DNA from: Symsagittifera roscoffensis
Taxonomy: Eukaryota > Xenacoelomorpha > Acoela > Convolutidae
DNA: 64,000 bases
Direction of reading: 5' to 3'
NCBI RefSeq assembly: GCF_963678635.1
Contig: NC_087064.1
Coordinates: 37,581,716-37,645,715 of the forward strand
Each line of letters begins with the position of its first letter. The first letter of the stretch is position 1. Shown here piece by piece: positions 9,604 to 20,639 of the stretch. The notes beneath the pieces are model-generated. The model did no database searches and was not told where the DNA came from. It was given only the letters and a program-made list of their open reading frames with translations. Made by a program: the position numbers and the translations under genes.

Positions 9604-9807
9604 AAAATGACTCAAAATAAAATAAAAACGACAAATCACATTCAATCAGAATTATTTTTTTCTTTGATACGTTAATTAAATGTACAGGGATCACTGGATG
9701 AAGAGGGATCATTCATATCCTCACTAAAGAATGCTCATGACTTTCGATCATAAAACGTGTTGTTTCATTTTTCGAAGAGAATTGTATGAAATGTATGAAA
9801 ATCGTTT

Positions 9808-10035
9808 CAAATTGGCCGAAGGAAGCTTATTTGCCAGAATTGAATTATTACTAGGAGTGAAATTTTTTGCTTTGTACTTTATATGTGGGGGATGATATTG
9901 ACAAAAAATCTCACTTTTTGTTTTAATTTTCATTTTATGCTTATTTTATTTAATTTTTCAAGTTATTACTGTTCCATAGACCTTAAAAGGCAGTAGAAGC
10001 ATTCAGAGCTTCGCCCTGATACGAGCAGTCTTGTT
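9808..10035 (+). mobile_element. HINE-like repeat, family A, 5'-truncated
   Basis: The 3' half of the family, from the caaattgg...gaagcttatttgcca segment to the terminal GCAGTCTTGTT at 10035. The 3' hairpin reads AGAGCTTCGCCCT and has lost part of its pairing. It is followed directly by the next copy in the same direction, a head-to-tail junction. Confidence 0.75.
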
Positions 10036-10039
10036 GGTA

Positions 10040-10566
10040 TTCTGACTTTCGATACGAAATTAGCGGAATATTTGTGCTCGGGGTCTTTTCTTCTTCAGAC
10101 AAATTTCGACTTTTTAACTAGCCATTTTTGACTGAATTTTTTAATATCATTCATAAGCTATTGTTGTTCTGAGCTGAAATTTGAAAAGATATTTCACCTT
10201 AATCATTTTTCAAAAAAATATGGGAGTTTAAAGATTGCCATTTTGGCTATTTTAGCGAATTTGGGACAATTAACGAGCGATATATTTCGCGCTGTTAACG
10301 CGTAAGCGGTGATTAAACCCGTCTTAGAAATGGTTCCAAATTGGTTCAAGGACGCCTATATGCCATAATTGATTTGTTAAAAGAAGCAAAATTTATCACT
10401 CTCTTCTTAATATGGCGTGTGGGGGGATGTTTTTACAAAAAATCCCCAATTAAATAAAAAAATATTTTTATTTTTTACATTTAAATTTTTCATGTTATTA
10501 CTGCTCCATAGACCTTAAAAGGCAATCGGAACATTCAAGGCTTCGCCCTGATACGAGCACTCTGGT
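10040..10566 (+). mobile_element. HINE-like repeat, family A, full-length copy
   Basis: Starts at a diverged 5' end (TTCTGACTTTCGATACG) directly after the preceding copy and ends at CACTCTGGTT near 10566. Contains the 5' hairpin, the TTAACG core and the 3' hairpin region. The two head-to-tail copies are typical of rolling-circle elements. Confidence 0.8.
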
Positions 10567-11759
10567 TTCGATTTCAATTGTCTTTAAGAATGAATTTTTT
10601 GCAAATAAAACAGTATACCTGGTTCATCTCGTCTGCGTCATTAAGTACTCGCGTAGCGAAATTAAATTAGAAATTGATTTGAAATTAAGCGATCAATATG
10701 CAGATCAAGTCCTGAAAAACATAATTCGATCGTGAGATTAACAATTTTGAACAAATTAAGCCTGTCTGAAACCACTTTTGACAGGATAGCAAGTTGTTAT
10801 ATCGGCTCTAGTAATCATAACACTGATTCAAAATGTTAATAATGATTGATGAGACTTGCGGCAGCTGAATGAAAAATTAGCCGTTTCTTGTTGTTCCAGA
10901 AAGCAGTAACCAGTTATTTAACACCAACAGAAAAATCTGGAAAAATAGTTTAATGACCCGCCCGCTGATAAACTATAATCTCCTTGTAAAATGAACGAGG
11001 TCTACATAACACCACGATAGGCCGACAGCTCAATGAATAGAAACAAAAAACTCCAACTAGTCAGAGATAATTTTCGCTGCACTGACATTTACGACGGCAT
11101 TTTAAGTAGCAAAAAACACCAATTGTTAATGCAATTTGAAAAATACATGGGTCAAAAAATATGATATAAGTTAAATGATTGTTTTAATTAGCATAAATAG
11201 TATCCAAGTATTTAGATTCAAAAAATAGTTTAATGGACTGCTAAGTGGCATCTGAGAAGAACTAAGTCAGTTTACTGGCGATAAATCGCATTGGTAGCCA
11301 CGAAGTCTAGGAAAAAGCGAAAAAATCTGGAATACTGCAGAAATTTGCATAAATGACTCCTTATTGTTTGATATCCAAGAGCGTAAGCATAAAACTAGCC
11401 GATTAGTATTTATAAGCCCCCTAATGCGCTCTTTTTATCTGGATATTGAATTAAGTTTGCTTGGCTGGCTTGACGATGGTTGGGGAAATAAACAGATTCA
11501 TGCAAGGTCTGTTTTTGTGGGACACCGCCGCAAGATGAAAGAAAGAAGGATGACGTGAGAAAAATAAAAAGAGTCAATATACCTTCAATTATCAAGAAGA
11601 GTTCTTGCTTTATTACCAGCCATAAACACTTTTATCTTTTTAAACTGCCCGCGACGCTGAACAAATTCGAGCCGATGTGGAGATATTGTGACAGATCATT
11701 ATGGTTATTTTGACATATGGTGAATAGTCTCAACGGACATGTCTTGTTCCGGGTTTCAA
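10567..11759. other. Non-coding stretch
   Basis: About 1.2 kb with no repeat family that I recognise and only short reading frames (a 64-codon frame at 11364-11558 has no recognisable motif). Composition is a little less AT-rich around 11400-11530. Confidence 0.5.
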
Positions 11760-12005
11760 GGGAGCTGCCAAAAGTATTCTTTCATCAAATAACAATTGAT
11801 TCGAACTTTAACCAGGATTTTCTCATCCCGTCCAAGAAACGGAAATAATTGGGAGGAATGTTTTGCCGTATCCAATTTTGGTCCCGCTAATAGGAAATGG
11901 AGCAATAAGAAAGTCATTTTGCAACTTAAAAAAATTCATTGTGTTACTTGCCGTTTTCAATTGACCACGTGTTTAGCCTATAAAATAATTAAACCTTTTT
12001 TTTTA
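11760..12005 (+). repeat. ~245-bp repeat R, copy 1
   Basis: Runs from gagctgccaaaagtattctt to cctataaaataatta and recurs at 15040-15285 in the same orientation with scattered differences. The two copies flank the first large duplicated unit. Neither copy shows TG...CA ends or a PBS, so I do not call them LTRs. Confidence 0.8.
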
Positions 12006-12017
12006 AATTTGGCTTAA
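11796..12017 (+). pseudogene. Possible relic of a PIF1/Helitron-type helicase C-terminus
   Basis: A 73-codon frame within repeat R. Residues near the end read CRFQLTTCLAYKIIK, which lines up with the conserved R-x-Q-F-P-L-x-x-x-A-x-x-I-x-K block that precedes QG in the last helicase motif of PIF1 and Helitron helicases (about seven of thirteen positions by eye). The QG that should follow is missing. In the second copy (15040-15285) the same peptide persists with two synonymous changes and a few replacements, but a one-base indel upstream breaks the frame. Short match, so this is tentative. Confidence 0.2.
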
Positions 12018-12614
12018 GCTTCCAAAAAACTACTAATACTGAAACAGTTTTATGAAAACTGTAAATTCGAGATGGCTGTAAAAAATTTTCCATGGAGCTA
12101 CTTTTGGACCACACAAGGATTAGGCCAATTTTGGTGGTACTTAGTCGTTCCCGGGAGGCCTGCCCTTATGAGTATATCCCTGAGGTCATCTCTGGAGACC
12201 CCGGCCAGGGGTAAAACCACTTCAAAAATCTGGCCGGGAAACTTAAAGGAAGAAGGCCTCGACTTTGATGTTTTTGACCATATTATCAACTGTTTCTATC
12301 ATCCATCAGTATTTGTAGATTCACCTTTTAAACTAATGTGGAATGTGTTGAGATTTATGAAAATAAAACGTATCTTTATCTTAGTGACTAGATAAAACTT
12401 CTACCTCAAAAAAACTGTGTTTGAAAATTTGGGATGACTTTCGATCATATTTAGGCTTATCTTACCCTTTGAAATAAAGCAAACTAATTTTGGCTCCACG
12501 CAAAACAGTCATTTTGACTTTCAGTTTTGCGCAAAGAAGATTATATTATACAAAGAATGTCAATTTGGCATGCAGTTTCATTTTGCAAACATTTATTTGA
12601 GCATGAAAATTGTT
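12006..12614. other. Unassigned stretch with a 107-codon frame
   Basis: Holds an open frame on the plus strand at 12072-12395 that matches no family I recognise. The segment 12150-12220 is distinctly GC-rich against its surroundings (gcctgcccttatgagt, gaccccggccaggggt). No promoter, splice or domain evidence supports a gene. Confidence 0.35.
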
Positions 12615-13071
12615 TTATGATATAGGTTCTGGAAAGGTTATGGTGGCAAGATACAACCCTAGAAGATCGGATAGTAGATTCAAGAATTGGAAATAAATTA
12701 CTGCATTTTCTAATCCCTACAAAACTAGAACATCAGCTTCTCAATCAGATGAGAGTGAAATTATGAAAAAAAGTATCAAAAATTGACTCTTCCATTTGTC
12801 TTAACAAAAAATTTAATTTTATTTGTATTTTCACCCGAAAAAGATGAAATATTTGGAACTAAAAGGACTTGTTTAACTGAATGGGCAAAAAAGTTGGCTA
12901 GAAATCAGCAAAGTACAAATATTAGTGTTGATTGTACAAACAAAGATCAAAGCCAGACTTGGTAACTACACGAGCCACTTCAGATTTTAAAAATTAACTT
13001 TTGGAGTAATAGAGTTTTCTATGAATTCTAAAATATGGCAAAATAAATTGAGTTCTAAGATAATCATTGAT

Positions 13072-13131
13072 GTGCATATTCTTTATGTGCATATTCTTTA
13101 TGTGCATATTCTCTATGTGCATATTCTTTAT
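13072..13131 (+). repeat. 15-bp minisatellite
   Basis: Four tandem copies of gtgcatattctttat, one with a C for T, at the outer edge of the left arm of the fold-back. The 15-base period would encode a repeating pentapeptide in one frame, but nothing suggests it is translated. A degenerate version lies at 17886-17946. Confidence 0.9.
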
Positions 13132-13962
13132 GTATACAGTGCTGATTTAAATTATCACGACAAACGAACAAAACTTGAATTTTCAAACGCATTTTTCTCA
13201 ATTTTGGTTAAGATGAGACAAAATTTGAAAAAAAAACAAAAGTTGCGTAGAATTTCATCAGAATGATTGTGGTGGAATTTTTTTCTTCAAAAATCTCAAC
13301 CAAAATTGTACCCAAAAAAATGGGTAAATTTAGCCTTTTTCAATTAATCAAGAATTATGCTGAAACGACTTTGTTAATTGATGAGACATATACATCACAA
13401 AAAGCCTCTTACACAGACCAACAAAATTCTAGAACGGTCAAATCTCCAAAAATTTGAGTTAAATGGGTTTTGGATTTTATGTAGTTAAAATCACATTTCT
13501 TGACTATCAAGCAAAAATATTTTTGGATTTTTCATAGTTAAAATCACAATTCTTGACTATCAAGCAATGTGATTTAGACTTTGGACTTTGGACTTATAGA
13601 ATTTGGATTTTATATAGTTAAAATCACATTTCTTGACTATCAAGCAAAAATATTTTTTATTGAACAGTTTTTGGAGATTTAACCTCCTGGAACTTTGTTG
13701 GGCTGTGTAAGAGGCTTCTTGTGATATATATGTCTCATCAATTTACAGAGTAGCTTCAAAGTAATTTTTGATTAATTCAAAAAAGCCATATTAATTCTGG
13801 TAAAATTCTAAGCAACTTTTGTTCTCTTCATTTTTTTTGCCTAATTTTAACCCAATTTGAGAAAAAACGCATTTGAAATTTCCAAATTTCAAATGCGTTG
13901 AAATTTCCAAATGTTTTGTCCGGTTAATTTATATCAGCACTGTATTCTTTATTCATTCTCAG

Positions 13963-14012
13963 TGCATATTCTTCAAGGAAAGACAAAGAATATGCACTGA
14001 GAAGCATCTTCA
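13963..14012. repeat. Short perfect hairpin, stem about 16 bp
   Basis: ctcagtgcatattctt and aagaatatgcactgag face each other across a loop of about 15 bases. The same hairpin is retained in the second copy of the unit at 18634-18680 (stem ttctcagtgcatattc / gaatatgcactgagaa). Size is smaller than a typical miRNA precursor. Confidence 0.8.
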
Positions 14013-15039
14013 ACGATTAAGGTTCAGAGAATAAATCTGGCTGACTGACACTTGCTGTGCGACATACATGGATTAAGAAGGTTCATTATTTTCAAATCAT
14101 TATTGAACTGAATAAAAACCAAGACTAGTTCACTCTGTCAGCTTTGCTCGAAAAACGTGGTATGTTACGATCGAAAAATTGTTAACAGAACTTTATAAGA
14201 ACTTTAACTGAAAAACGTGTTTTCTCGATTTTTTTGGTAAATTAGAGTGTGAAAAATCATATATGTCCACAGCATAGCTTAAAACAAGACAAGGTTCCTC
14301 GGGCATTTTTTTCACTTTTCCGGCTGCTTTTTAGGTCTGTAAAAAGGAGTGGATCCAAAAAGAGTATTAGAAACCAATGATTTTTTTTTGAGGTTTTTCT
14401 GCAGACCATCGCTCCAAACGCTCTGTAAACTACAAGGTGGTTTGTTTTGCGATTAGCAAAGAAATAAATATACTATGAGTTAATTATAGTTGGAGGATTG
14501 CCACGATTCAATTGGGTTAATTTCTAAGCTTGACTAAATCTCCACTTTAGCGTGAAAAGAAAGAAATAGATTGCGCTGTAGCTTACAAACAAGGATCAAA
14601 GCAAAAATATAGCTAAATTTGCTCTCCACGCTTTTGGATGCTATAAAAAAACCTTCAGAAAATGCTTGATAAACAGACGAGCTTCGTGTTGAAAAAATTG
14701 CCAAAGCACGAATATTTTGTAATTTTGTTTGAAAGCCGGGACGAGTATCAAAAAGCATCTATACCAACACTTCAGCATATTTCAAAGTCATAAAATCCAG
14801 CACATACGCTGCATCGTCTTTCAGACGAAAACTTAATAAAAAAAAACAATCTATTTTGTCTGCGGTCACTATTTTGTTCATTATGTTTGTTGAACAAAGG
14901 ACAATTCTCAGCCTACCGGCTTGTTAAAACATTTATTACGTGGGGCTGTTTTTCGGACTGTTTTGTATTGGACTGTTTTTTGGTACTGTTATGTACAGAC
15001 ACGGATAATTTTTATGCTCAATATACCAACTTATTGCAA

Positions 15040-15285
15040 GAGAGCTGCCAAAAGTATTCTTTTATCAAATAACAATTGATTCAAATTTTAACCAGGATTT
15101 TTTCATCCCGTCCAAGGAACGGAAATCATTGGGAGGAATGTTTTGCGTTATCCAATTTTAGTCCACGCTTATAGGAAATGGAGCAATAAGAAAGTCATTT
15201 TGCAACTTCAAAAAATTCATTGTGTTACTTGCCGTTTTCAAATGACCACATGCTTAGCCTATAAAATAATCAACGAAAATGTTTT
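15040..15285 (+). repeat. ~245-bp repeat R, copy 2
   Basis: Direct repeat of 11760-12005 immediately after the first large duplicated unit. It carries the same helicase-like peptide segment with an indel near 15168, making it a pseudogene fragment if it ever coded. Confidence 0.8.
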
Positions 15286-16610
15286 TTAAAAACTTTTTGA
15301 CTTCTTGGTTTTGTTGGAAGGATACCTGCCACGCGTCTAGGCCTGTTTTCAGACTGCCTTGGACTTCCTGCTCTTCATCCTAGCCTTCCTGATGGCCCTT
15401 TGCCAGGAAATGTAGGATTTTAATGGAATTAAACTCCTGGCAAGAAATTCAAGGTTTCCCCTGGCTATGTAACTCAGGTTTTTGAAATCCTTTTTGCTTT
15501 TCAGGCCAAAATCAAAGATGCCCGGAAAATGAGTGTAAAACATGAAACTAAAAACCTGGAAATGTTTTTATACCACTAATGTTTTATAGTTAATTTTTTT
15601 GAAAATTGAAAAAAAAATTTGTGCAGTTACAGTTTTTAGCTGAATCTTATAATTAAAAAATTAAAACGGCAGTTTTGTAAATGAGTTTCTTCTTCATGAG
15701 ACATTTTTGAAGTTTTGATGTTTTTTTTGTGATTTTTGACAACTTCACAGGGACTTTCTTTTTAAAGATTGCTAAGGCTGCAGCCAATCACCAATCTGTA
15801 ATCCATAAAGTCCGATAAGTATTTCGACAATTCGGTCGCTTTTCATTTTGATAAAAACTAGGGATGAAAATCACATCCTCACCCCAATATGGTTAATAAC
15901 TTCTGAAAAAAAATCGGTTCTTTTTCTCTGTCAACCAGAATCAAACCTTTTATTTACAGAGATTAGCAGTTTGACAAATGATAGTACTATGGCATTACAT
16001 GACGCAAAAACAGCTAAAATTGTCGTAATAAAAACCTCGCAAACCCTTTTATGTCCTACTAGTCGATTCTTTCGGCATTATAGCGGAAAAAAATTATGGT
16101 AAATTTCAAATGATCATCTATCTCAATCAAATTCTGATAAATTTTTCAAATCTGTTCAGTGTTCTGCACCAGGGCCCCAAAAACATCGTCTCAAAATTTC
16201 TTCCAGTATATCAAATCCGGGAGTTTAGATCTCAACAGTTAAAATTTTTTTCTTCTATAAAGCCCACAGCCAAGTCAGATTATAAACGGTTTTTGGATCA
16301 GCCCTGTTCCATGTGTTTGTAGATTCAATCGATTATAGTATCGCTAGGTGTTGCACTCAAGACAAATTTTCAGTGCTTCAATAATACTAGAAGTTGGGGG
16401 TTCTTTCTTCTCGCGAAATCTCAAAGCTGCTCGAATAGCAGCAACTCTTTTCTGGTGGTTGATTGAAGGAAACATCATCACATTGTCAAATGATACCAGT
16501 TTTGCTCCTATTTTGGAAAAGAATTTGGGACAATGTTTTAAAACCTTGGTGAGGAAAATTAAAGATATTGGACAAACTCGTCAAAAAATCAATTAAAATA
16601 GATGACTATT
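15286..16610. other. Unassigned stretch
   Basis: Several adjoining plus-strand frames of 70-84 codons (15848-16102, 16110-16322, 16348-16596). None shows a motif I recognise, and the runs are separated by stops and frame changes. It could be an eroded coding remnant, but no family is evident. Confidence 0.35.
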
Positions 16611-17140
16611 ATTCCGACTTTTGATACGAAAGTAACGAAAAATTTGTGCTCGGGGTGGGTTTTTTTTCTTCAGACAAATTACGACTTTTTAACTAGCCAT
16701 TTTTGACGAAATTTTTTTATATCATTCAAAAGGTATTGTTGTCCTGAGCTTAAATTTCAAAAAAGATTTAACCTATGACTATTTTTCGTAAAGTTATGGG
16801 AGTTTAAAGATTGCCATTTTGACCAATTTGGGACAATTAACGCGCGATATCTTTCGCGCTATTAACGCGCAAGTGGAGAGTTAATCCGTCTTAAAATTGT
16901 TCCAAATTGGTTGAAAGAAGCTTAATTGCCATAACTGATTTGTTACAAGGAGCGAAATCTATCCTTTCGTACTTTATATGGCGTGTGGGGTGACGATTTT
17001 CATAAAAAATTTCAATTTTTAGAAAAAAAAGTTTCATTTTATTTTATTTCATTTTATTTTATAATGTTATTACTGCTCCATAAAACTTTAAAAGTCAGTC
17101 GGAACATTCAGGGCTTCGCCCTGATACGAGCAGTCTTGTT
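16611..17140 (+). mobile_element. HINE-like repeat, family A, full-length copy
   Basis: From ATTCCGACTT to GCAGTCTTGTT. Contains the (decayed) 5' hairpin, the TTAACGCGCGATATC...CGCGC core, AGTCGGAACA and the perfect 3' hairpin CAGGGC-TTC-GCCCTG, 17 bases from the end. Confidence 0.85.
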
Positions 17141-17885
17141 ATAAAGGAACAAAAAAATTAATATTGTTGAGGGGATGTTCACGAAAACGAAAACAGTGGT
17201 AAGTCAACTGACAGCTGCATATAACTAAACTCCTGGTATTGCCATGAAAGATCACAGATTTTAGGAATTTTAATGGGTGTTGCTCTCAGAATATAAGAAA
17301 TTTCTAGATACGATGAAAAGTTGCTTCAAAAGCAGATGATTACAAAAGATTTTTAGCTGCGTAGTTACATGAAGAAATTAATTTTGAGAAGACTTTTGGA
17401 CGAATTTGAACCGTTAGCGGGGAAAAGTAAGCTTGAAATCTTATGATATAGGTTATGGTGGCAAGATACAACCCTAGAAGATCGGATCTTAGAATCAAGA
17501 ATTGGAAAGAAGTTACTGCATTTTCTAATCCCTACAAAACTAGAACATCAGCTTCTCAATCAGATGAGAGTGAAATAATAAAAAAAGTAACAAAAATTGA
17601 CTCTTCCATTTGTCCTAACAAAAAATTTAATTTTTTTTTGTATATTCACCCGAAAAAAATGAGATCTTTGGAACTAAAATGACTTGTTTAACTGAATGGG
17701 CAAAAAAGTTGGCTAGAAATAAGCAAAGTACAAACATTGGTGTTGGTTGTACAAACAAAGATCAAAGCCAGACTTGGTAACTACACGAGCCACTTCAGAT
17801 TTAAAAAAACAACTTTTGGAGTAATAGAGTTTTTTATGAATTCTATAATATGGCAAAAAAATTGAGCTTTAAGATGATGATTGAT

Positions 17886-18680
17886 GTGCATATTCTTTAT
17901 GTTCGTATTCTTTATGTGCATATTCTTTATGTGCATATCCTTTATGTATACAGTGCTGATTTAAAATATCCGGACAAACGAACAAAACTTGAATTTTCAA
18001 ACGCATTTTTCTCATTTTGAGTTAAGATGAGACAAAAGTAAAAAAAAACTTAGACTAAAAAAAAGTTGCTTAGAATTTCATCAGAATGATTGTGGTGGAA
18101 TTTTTTCTTCAAAAATTTCAATCAAAATTTTACCCCAAAAATGGGTCATTTAGCTTTTTTCTATAAATCAAGACCTACGCTGAAACTGGTTTGTTAATTG
18201 ATGAGATATCACAAGAGGCCTCTTTCACAGCCCAACAAAAATCTAGAAGGGTTAAATCTCCAAAAATTTGAGTTAGTTGTTTGAAGTTTGTGCAGAAGTT
18301 TGGATTTTATATAGTATAAATCACATTTCTTGACTATCAAGCAAAAATACTTTTTCTTGAACAGTTTTTGGAGATTCAACCCTCCTGGAACTTTGTTGGG
18401 CTGTGTAAGAGGCTTTTTGTGATGTATATGTCTCATCAATTAACAAAGAAGTTTCAGCGTAATTTTTGAATAATTGAAAAAAGCCATATTAGTTCTGATA
18501 AAAATCTAAGCAACTTTTGTTCTGTTCATTTTTTTGCCTAATTTTAACCCAATTTGAAAAAAACGCATTTGAAATTTCAAAAAATGTTTGTTTTGTCGGT
18601 TAATTTAAATCAGCACTGTATTCTTTATTCTTTCTCAGTGCATATTCCTTATGGAAAGACAAAGAATATGCACTGAGAAG
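17886..18680. repeat. Fold-back (long inverted repeat), copy 2
   Basis: Left arm about 17886-18275, right arm about 18360-18660, shorter spacer than copy 1 with a single spacer unit. Ends in the retained short hairpin at 18634-18680. Confidence 0.75.
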
Positions 18681-19544
18681 GATCTTCAACGATTAAGGTT
18701 CAGAGAATAAATCTGGCTGATTGACACTTGCTGTACAACATACATGGATTAAGAAGATTCATTACTTTCAAATCACTATTGAACTGAATAAAAACCTAGA
18801 CTAGTTCACCCTCTCAGCTTTGCTCGAAAAACGTTATATGTTACGATTGAAAAATTGTTAACAGAACTTTATAAGAACTTTAACAGAAAAAGCAATGTTT
18901 TCTTGATTTTTTTTTGTAAATTAGAGTGAAAATTCATATTTGTCTTAGCTTAAAATAAGACAAGGTTGCTCGGGTAGTTTTATCACTCTTCCGGCTGCTT
19001 TTTTAGGTCTGTAAATATGTGTCGATCCGAAAAAAGTATTAGTGAATTTTTTTTCCAGGTGTTTCTGCAGACCATCGCTCCAAACGCTCTGTAAAGTACA
19101 AGGTGGTTTGTTTTGCGATTAGCAAAAATATAAATATACTATGCGTTTTTTATAGTTGGAGGATTGGCACAATTCAATTGAGTCAATTTCTAAGATTGAT
19201 TAAATCTTCACTTTAGCGTGAAAAGAAAGAAATAGATTGCGCGGTAACTTACAAACAATGATCGCAGCTAAAATATACCTAAGTTTGCTCTCCACGCTTT
19301 TGGATGGTATAGAGAAAACCTTCAGAAAAAGCTTGATAAAAAGACGAGCTTCGTGTTGAAAAAATTGCCAAAGCACGAATAACTTGTCATTTTGTTCGAA
19401 AGCCGGAACGAGTATCAAAAAGCATCTATACCACCACATCAGCATATATCAAAGTCATAAAATCCAGCACATATGCTGCATCGTTTTTCAGACAAAAACT
19501 TAATAAGAAACAATTTGCTTCAACCCTGCCGACGATAATTTGGT

Positions 19545-19950
19545 GCACATACAAAACAGTCCCATACAAAACAGTCCAATACAGAATAGTCCAAAAAATC
19601 ATGTAAGGGAAGATAAAAACAGTCCAATACAAAACAGTCCGGTTTAAGGTCGCCGGTGGGCGCGCTGCGAGCGCGTCGCCGCTTTGAGGCGATAACCGGC
19701 TCTAAATTTCGTATTAAGCCCTGCCCTCTGTTCGCAAGCTCGCAACACGTTGGCGCGACTGCGGCGGTCACTATTTAGTTCATTATGTTTGTTGAACAAA
19801 GGACAATTCTCGGCCTACCGGCTTGTTGAAGAATTTATTACTTGGGGCTGTTTTTCGGACTGTTTTGTATTGGACAGTTTTTTTTATTCATTTTTATACT
19901 TTTCCGGACTGTTTTGTATTGGACTGCTTTTTGGGACTGTTTTGTACAGA
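19545..19950. repeat. Inverted arrays of acaaaacagtcc around a GC-rich core
   Basis: Left arm (19545-19640) repeats acaaaacagtccaatac. Right arm (19850-19950) is its inverse, ggactgttttgtattgg. The centre, 19640-19770, is strikingly GC-rich and full of CG dinucleotides (gtgggcgcgctgcgagcgcg). Copy 1 of the large unit has only the right array, so this core was either inserted into copy 2 or deleted from copy 1. No gene is recognisable. Confidence 0.75.
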
Positions 19951-19988
19951 CACGGATAATTTTTATGCTCAATATACTAACTTATTAT

Positions 19989-20539
19989 TGTTCCGACTTT
20001 CGATACGAAAGTAACGGAATATTTGTGCTCGGGTGGGTTTTTTTTTTCTTCAGACAAATATCGACTTTATAACTAGCCATTTTTGACGAAATATTTTTAT
20101 ATCATTCGAAAGCTATTGTTGTCTTGAGCTCAAATTTGAAAAGATATTTTACCTGAGATCATTTTCTGTAAAGTTATGAGGGTTTAAAGATTGTCATTTT
20201 GGCCATTTTGACCAAATTGGGACAATTAACGCGCGATATAATTCGCGCTATTAACGCTTAAGTGGAGATTTAATCCGTCTTAAAAATTGTTCCAAATGGG
20301 TTGAAAGAAGCTTATTTGCCATAATTGATTTGTTACAAGGAGCGAAATCTATTGTTTTCTACTTTATATGGCGTGTGGTGGGATGATTTTCATCGAAAAA
20401 ATTTCAAATTTTAGAAAAAAGTTTTTCATTTATTTTATTTCATTTATTATTTTTATGTTGTTTATGTTTTTACTGCTCCATAAACGTTAAAAGGCAGTCG
20501 GAACTTTCAAGGCTTTGCCCTGAAACGAGCAGTCTTGTT
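19989..20539 (+). mobile_element. HINE-like repeat, family A, full-length copy
   Basis: The cleanest 5' end: TGTTCCGACT, then ACTTTCG-ATA-CGAAAGT hairpin nested within TTCCG...CGGAA. The 3' end has AGTCGGAACT and a decayed hairpin (aaggctttgccctg), then GCAGTCTTGTT followed by a T run. Confidence 0.85.
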
Positions 20540-20639
20540 TTTTTTTGAAAACACAATACAAGAAATCAGTAAGAAAAATTGCCAAACTGGTAGAATGAAA
20601 GCGGTTTGTTATCTTAAAAATATTTGCTCGAACGTTTAA

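Larger units (their letters stand above)
13066..14012. repeat. Fold-back (long inverted repeat), copy 1
   Basis: Left arm about 13066-13455 and right arm about 13660-13985 are imperfect inverted copies. Paired words include agcctcttacacag with ctgtgtaagaggct, and caaatctccaaaaa with tttttggagattt. The spacer holds three direct copies of a ~55-60 bp unit containing gttaaaatcaca...cttgactatcaagca. A transcript would fold into a hairpin of about 350 bp. No protein is encoded. Confidence 0.75.
12615..15045. repeat. Large duplicated unit, copy 1
   Basis: From ttatgatataggtt to ataccaacttattgc. The same series of segments in the same order recurs at 17437-19988 with numerous substitutions and indels. 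Contents in order: a segment with gatcggat and catcagcttctcaatcag words, the fold-back at 13066-14012, a segment containing ccgctgctttttaggtctgt-type sequence, a minus-strand peptide-like stretch near 14534-14850, and the ggactgttttgtattgg repeats near 14950. Origin as one transposable unit is likely but I find no TIRs. Confidence 0.8.
17437..19988. repeat. Large duplicated unit, copy 2
   Basis: Second copy of the 12615-15045 unit, same orientation. It differs by a 230-bp segment (19545-19770) absent from copy 1 and by loss of two of the three spacer repeats in the fold-back. A HINE-like copy begins exactly where homology ends. Confidence 0.8.

Noticed and set aside
13072-13131. Possible CRISPR-like or coding pentapeptide repeat
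   Set aside because: Units are contiguous without spacers, so it is a minisatellite, and the frame around it is short.
13963-14012. miRNA precursor
   Set aside because: Total length about 50 bases with a 16-bp stem is too short for a typical animal pre-miRNA, and it is part of a larger inverted repeat.
11760-15285. LTR retrotransposon with repeat R as its LTRs
   Set aside because: R lacks TG...CA ends, there is no PBS, PPT, target duplication or pol sequence between the copies.
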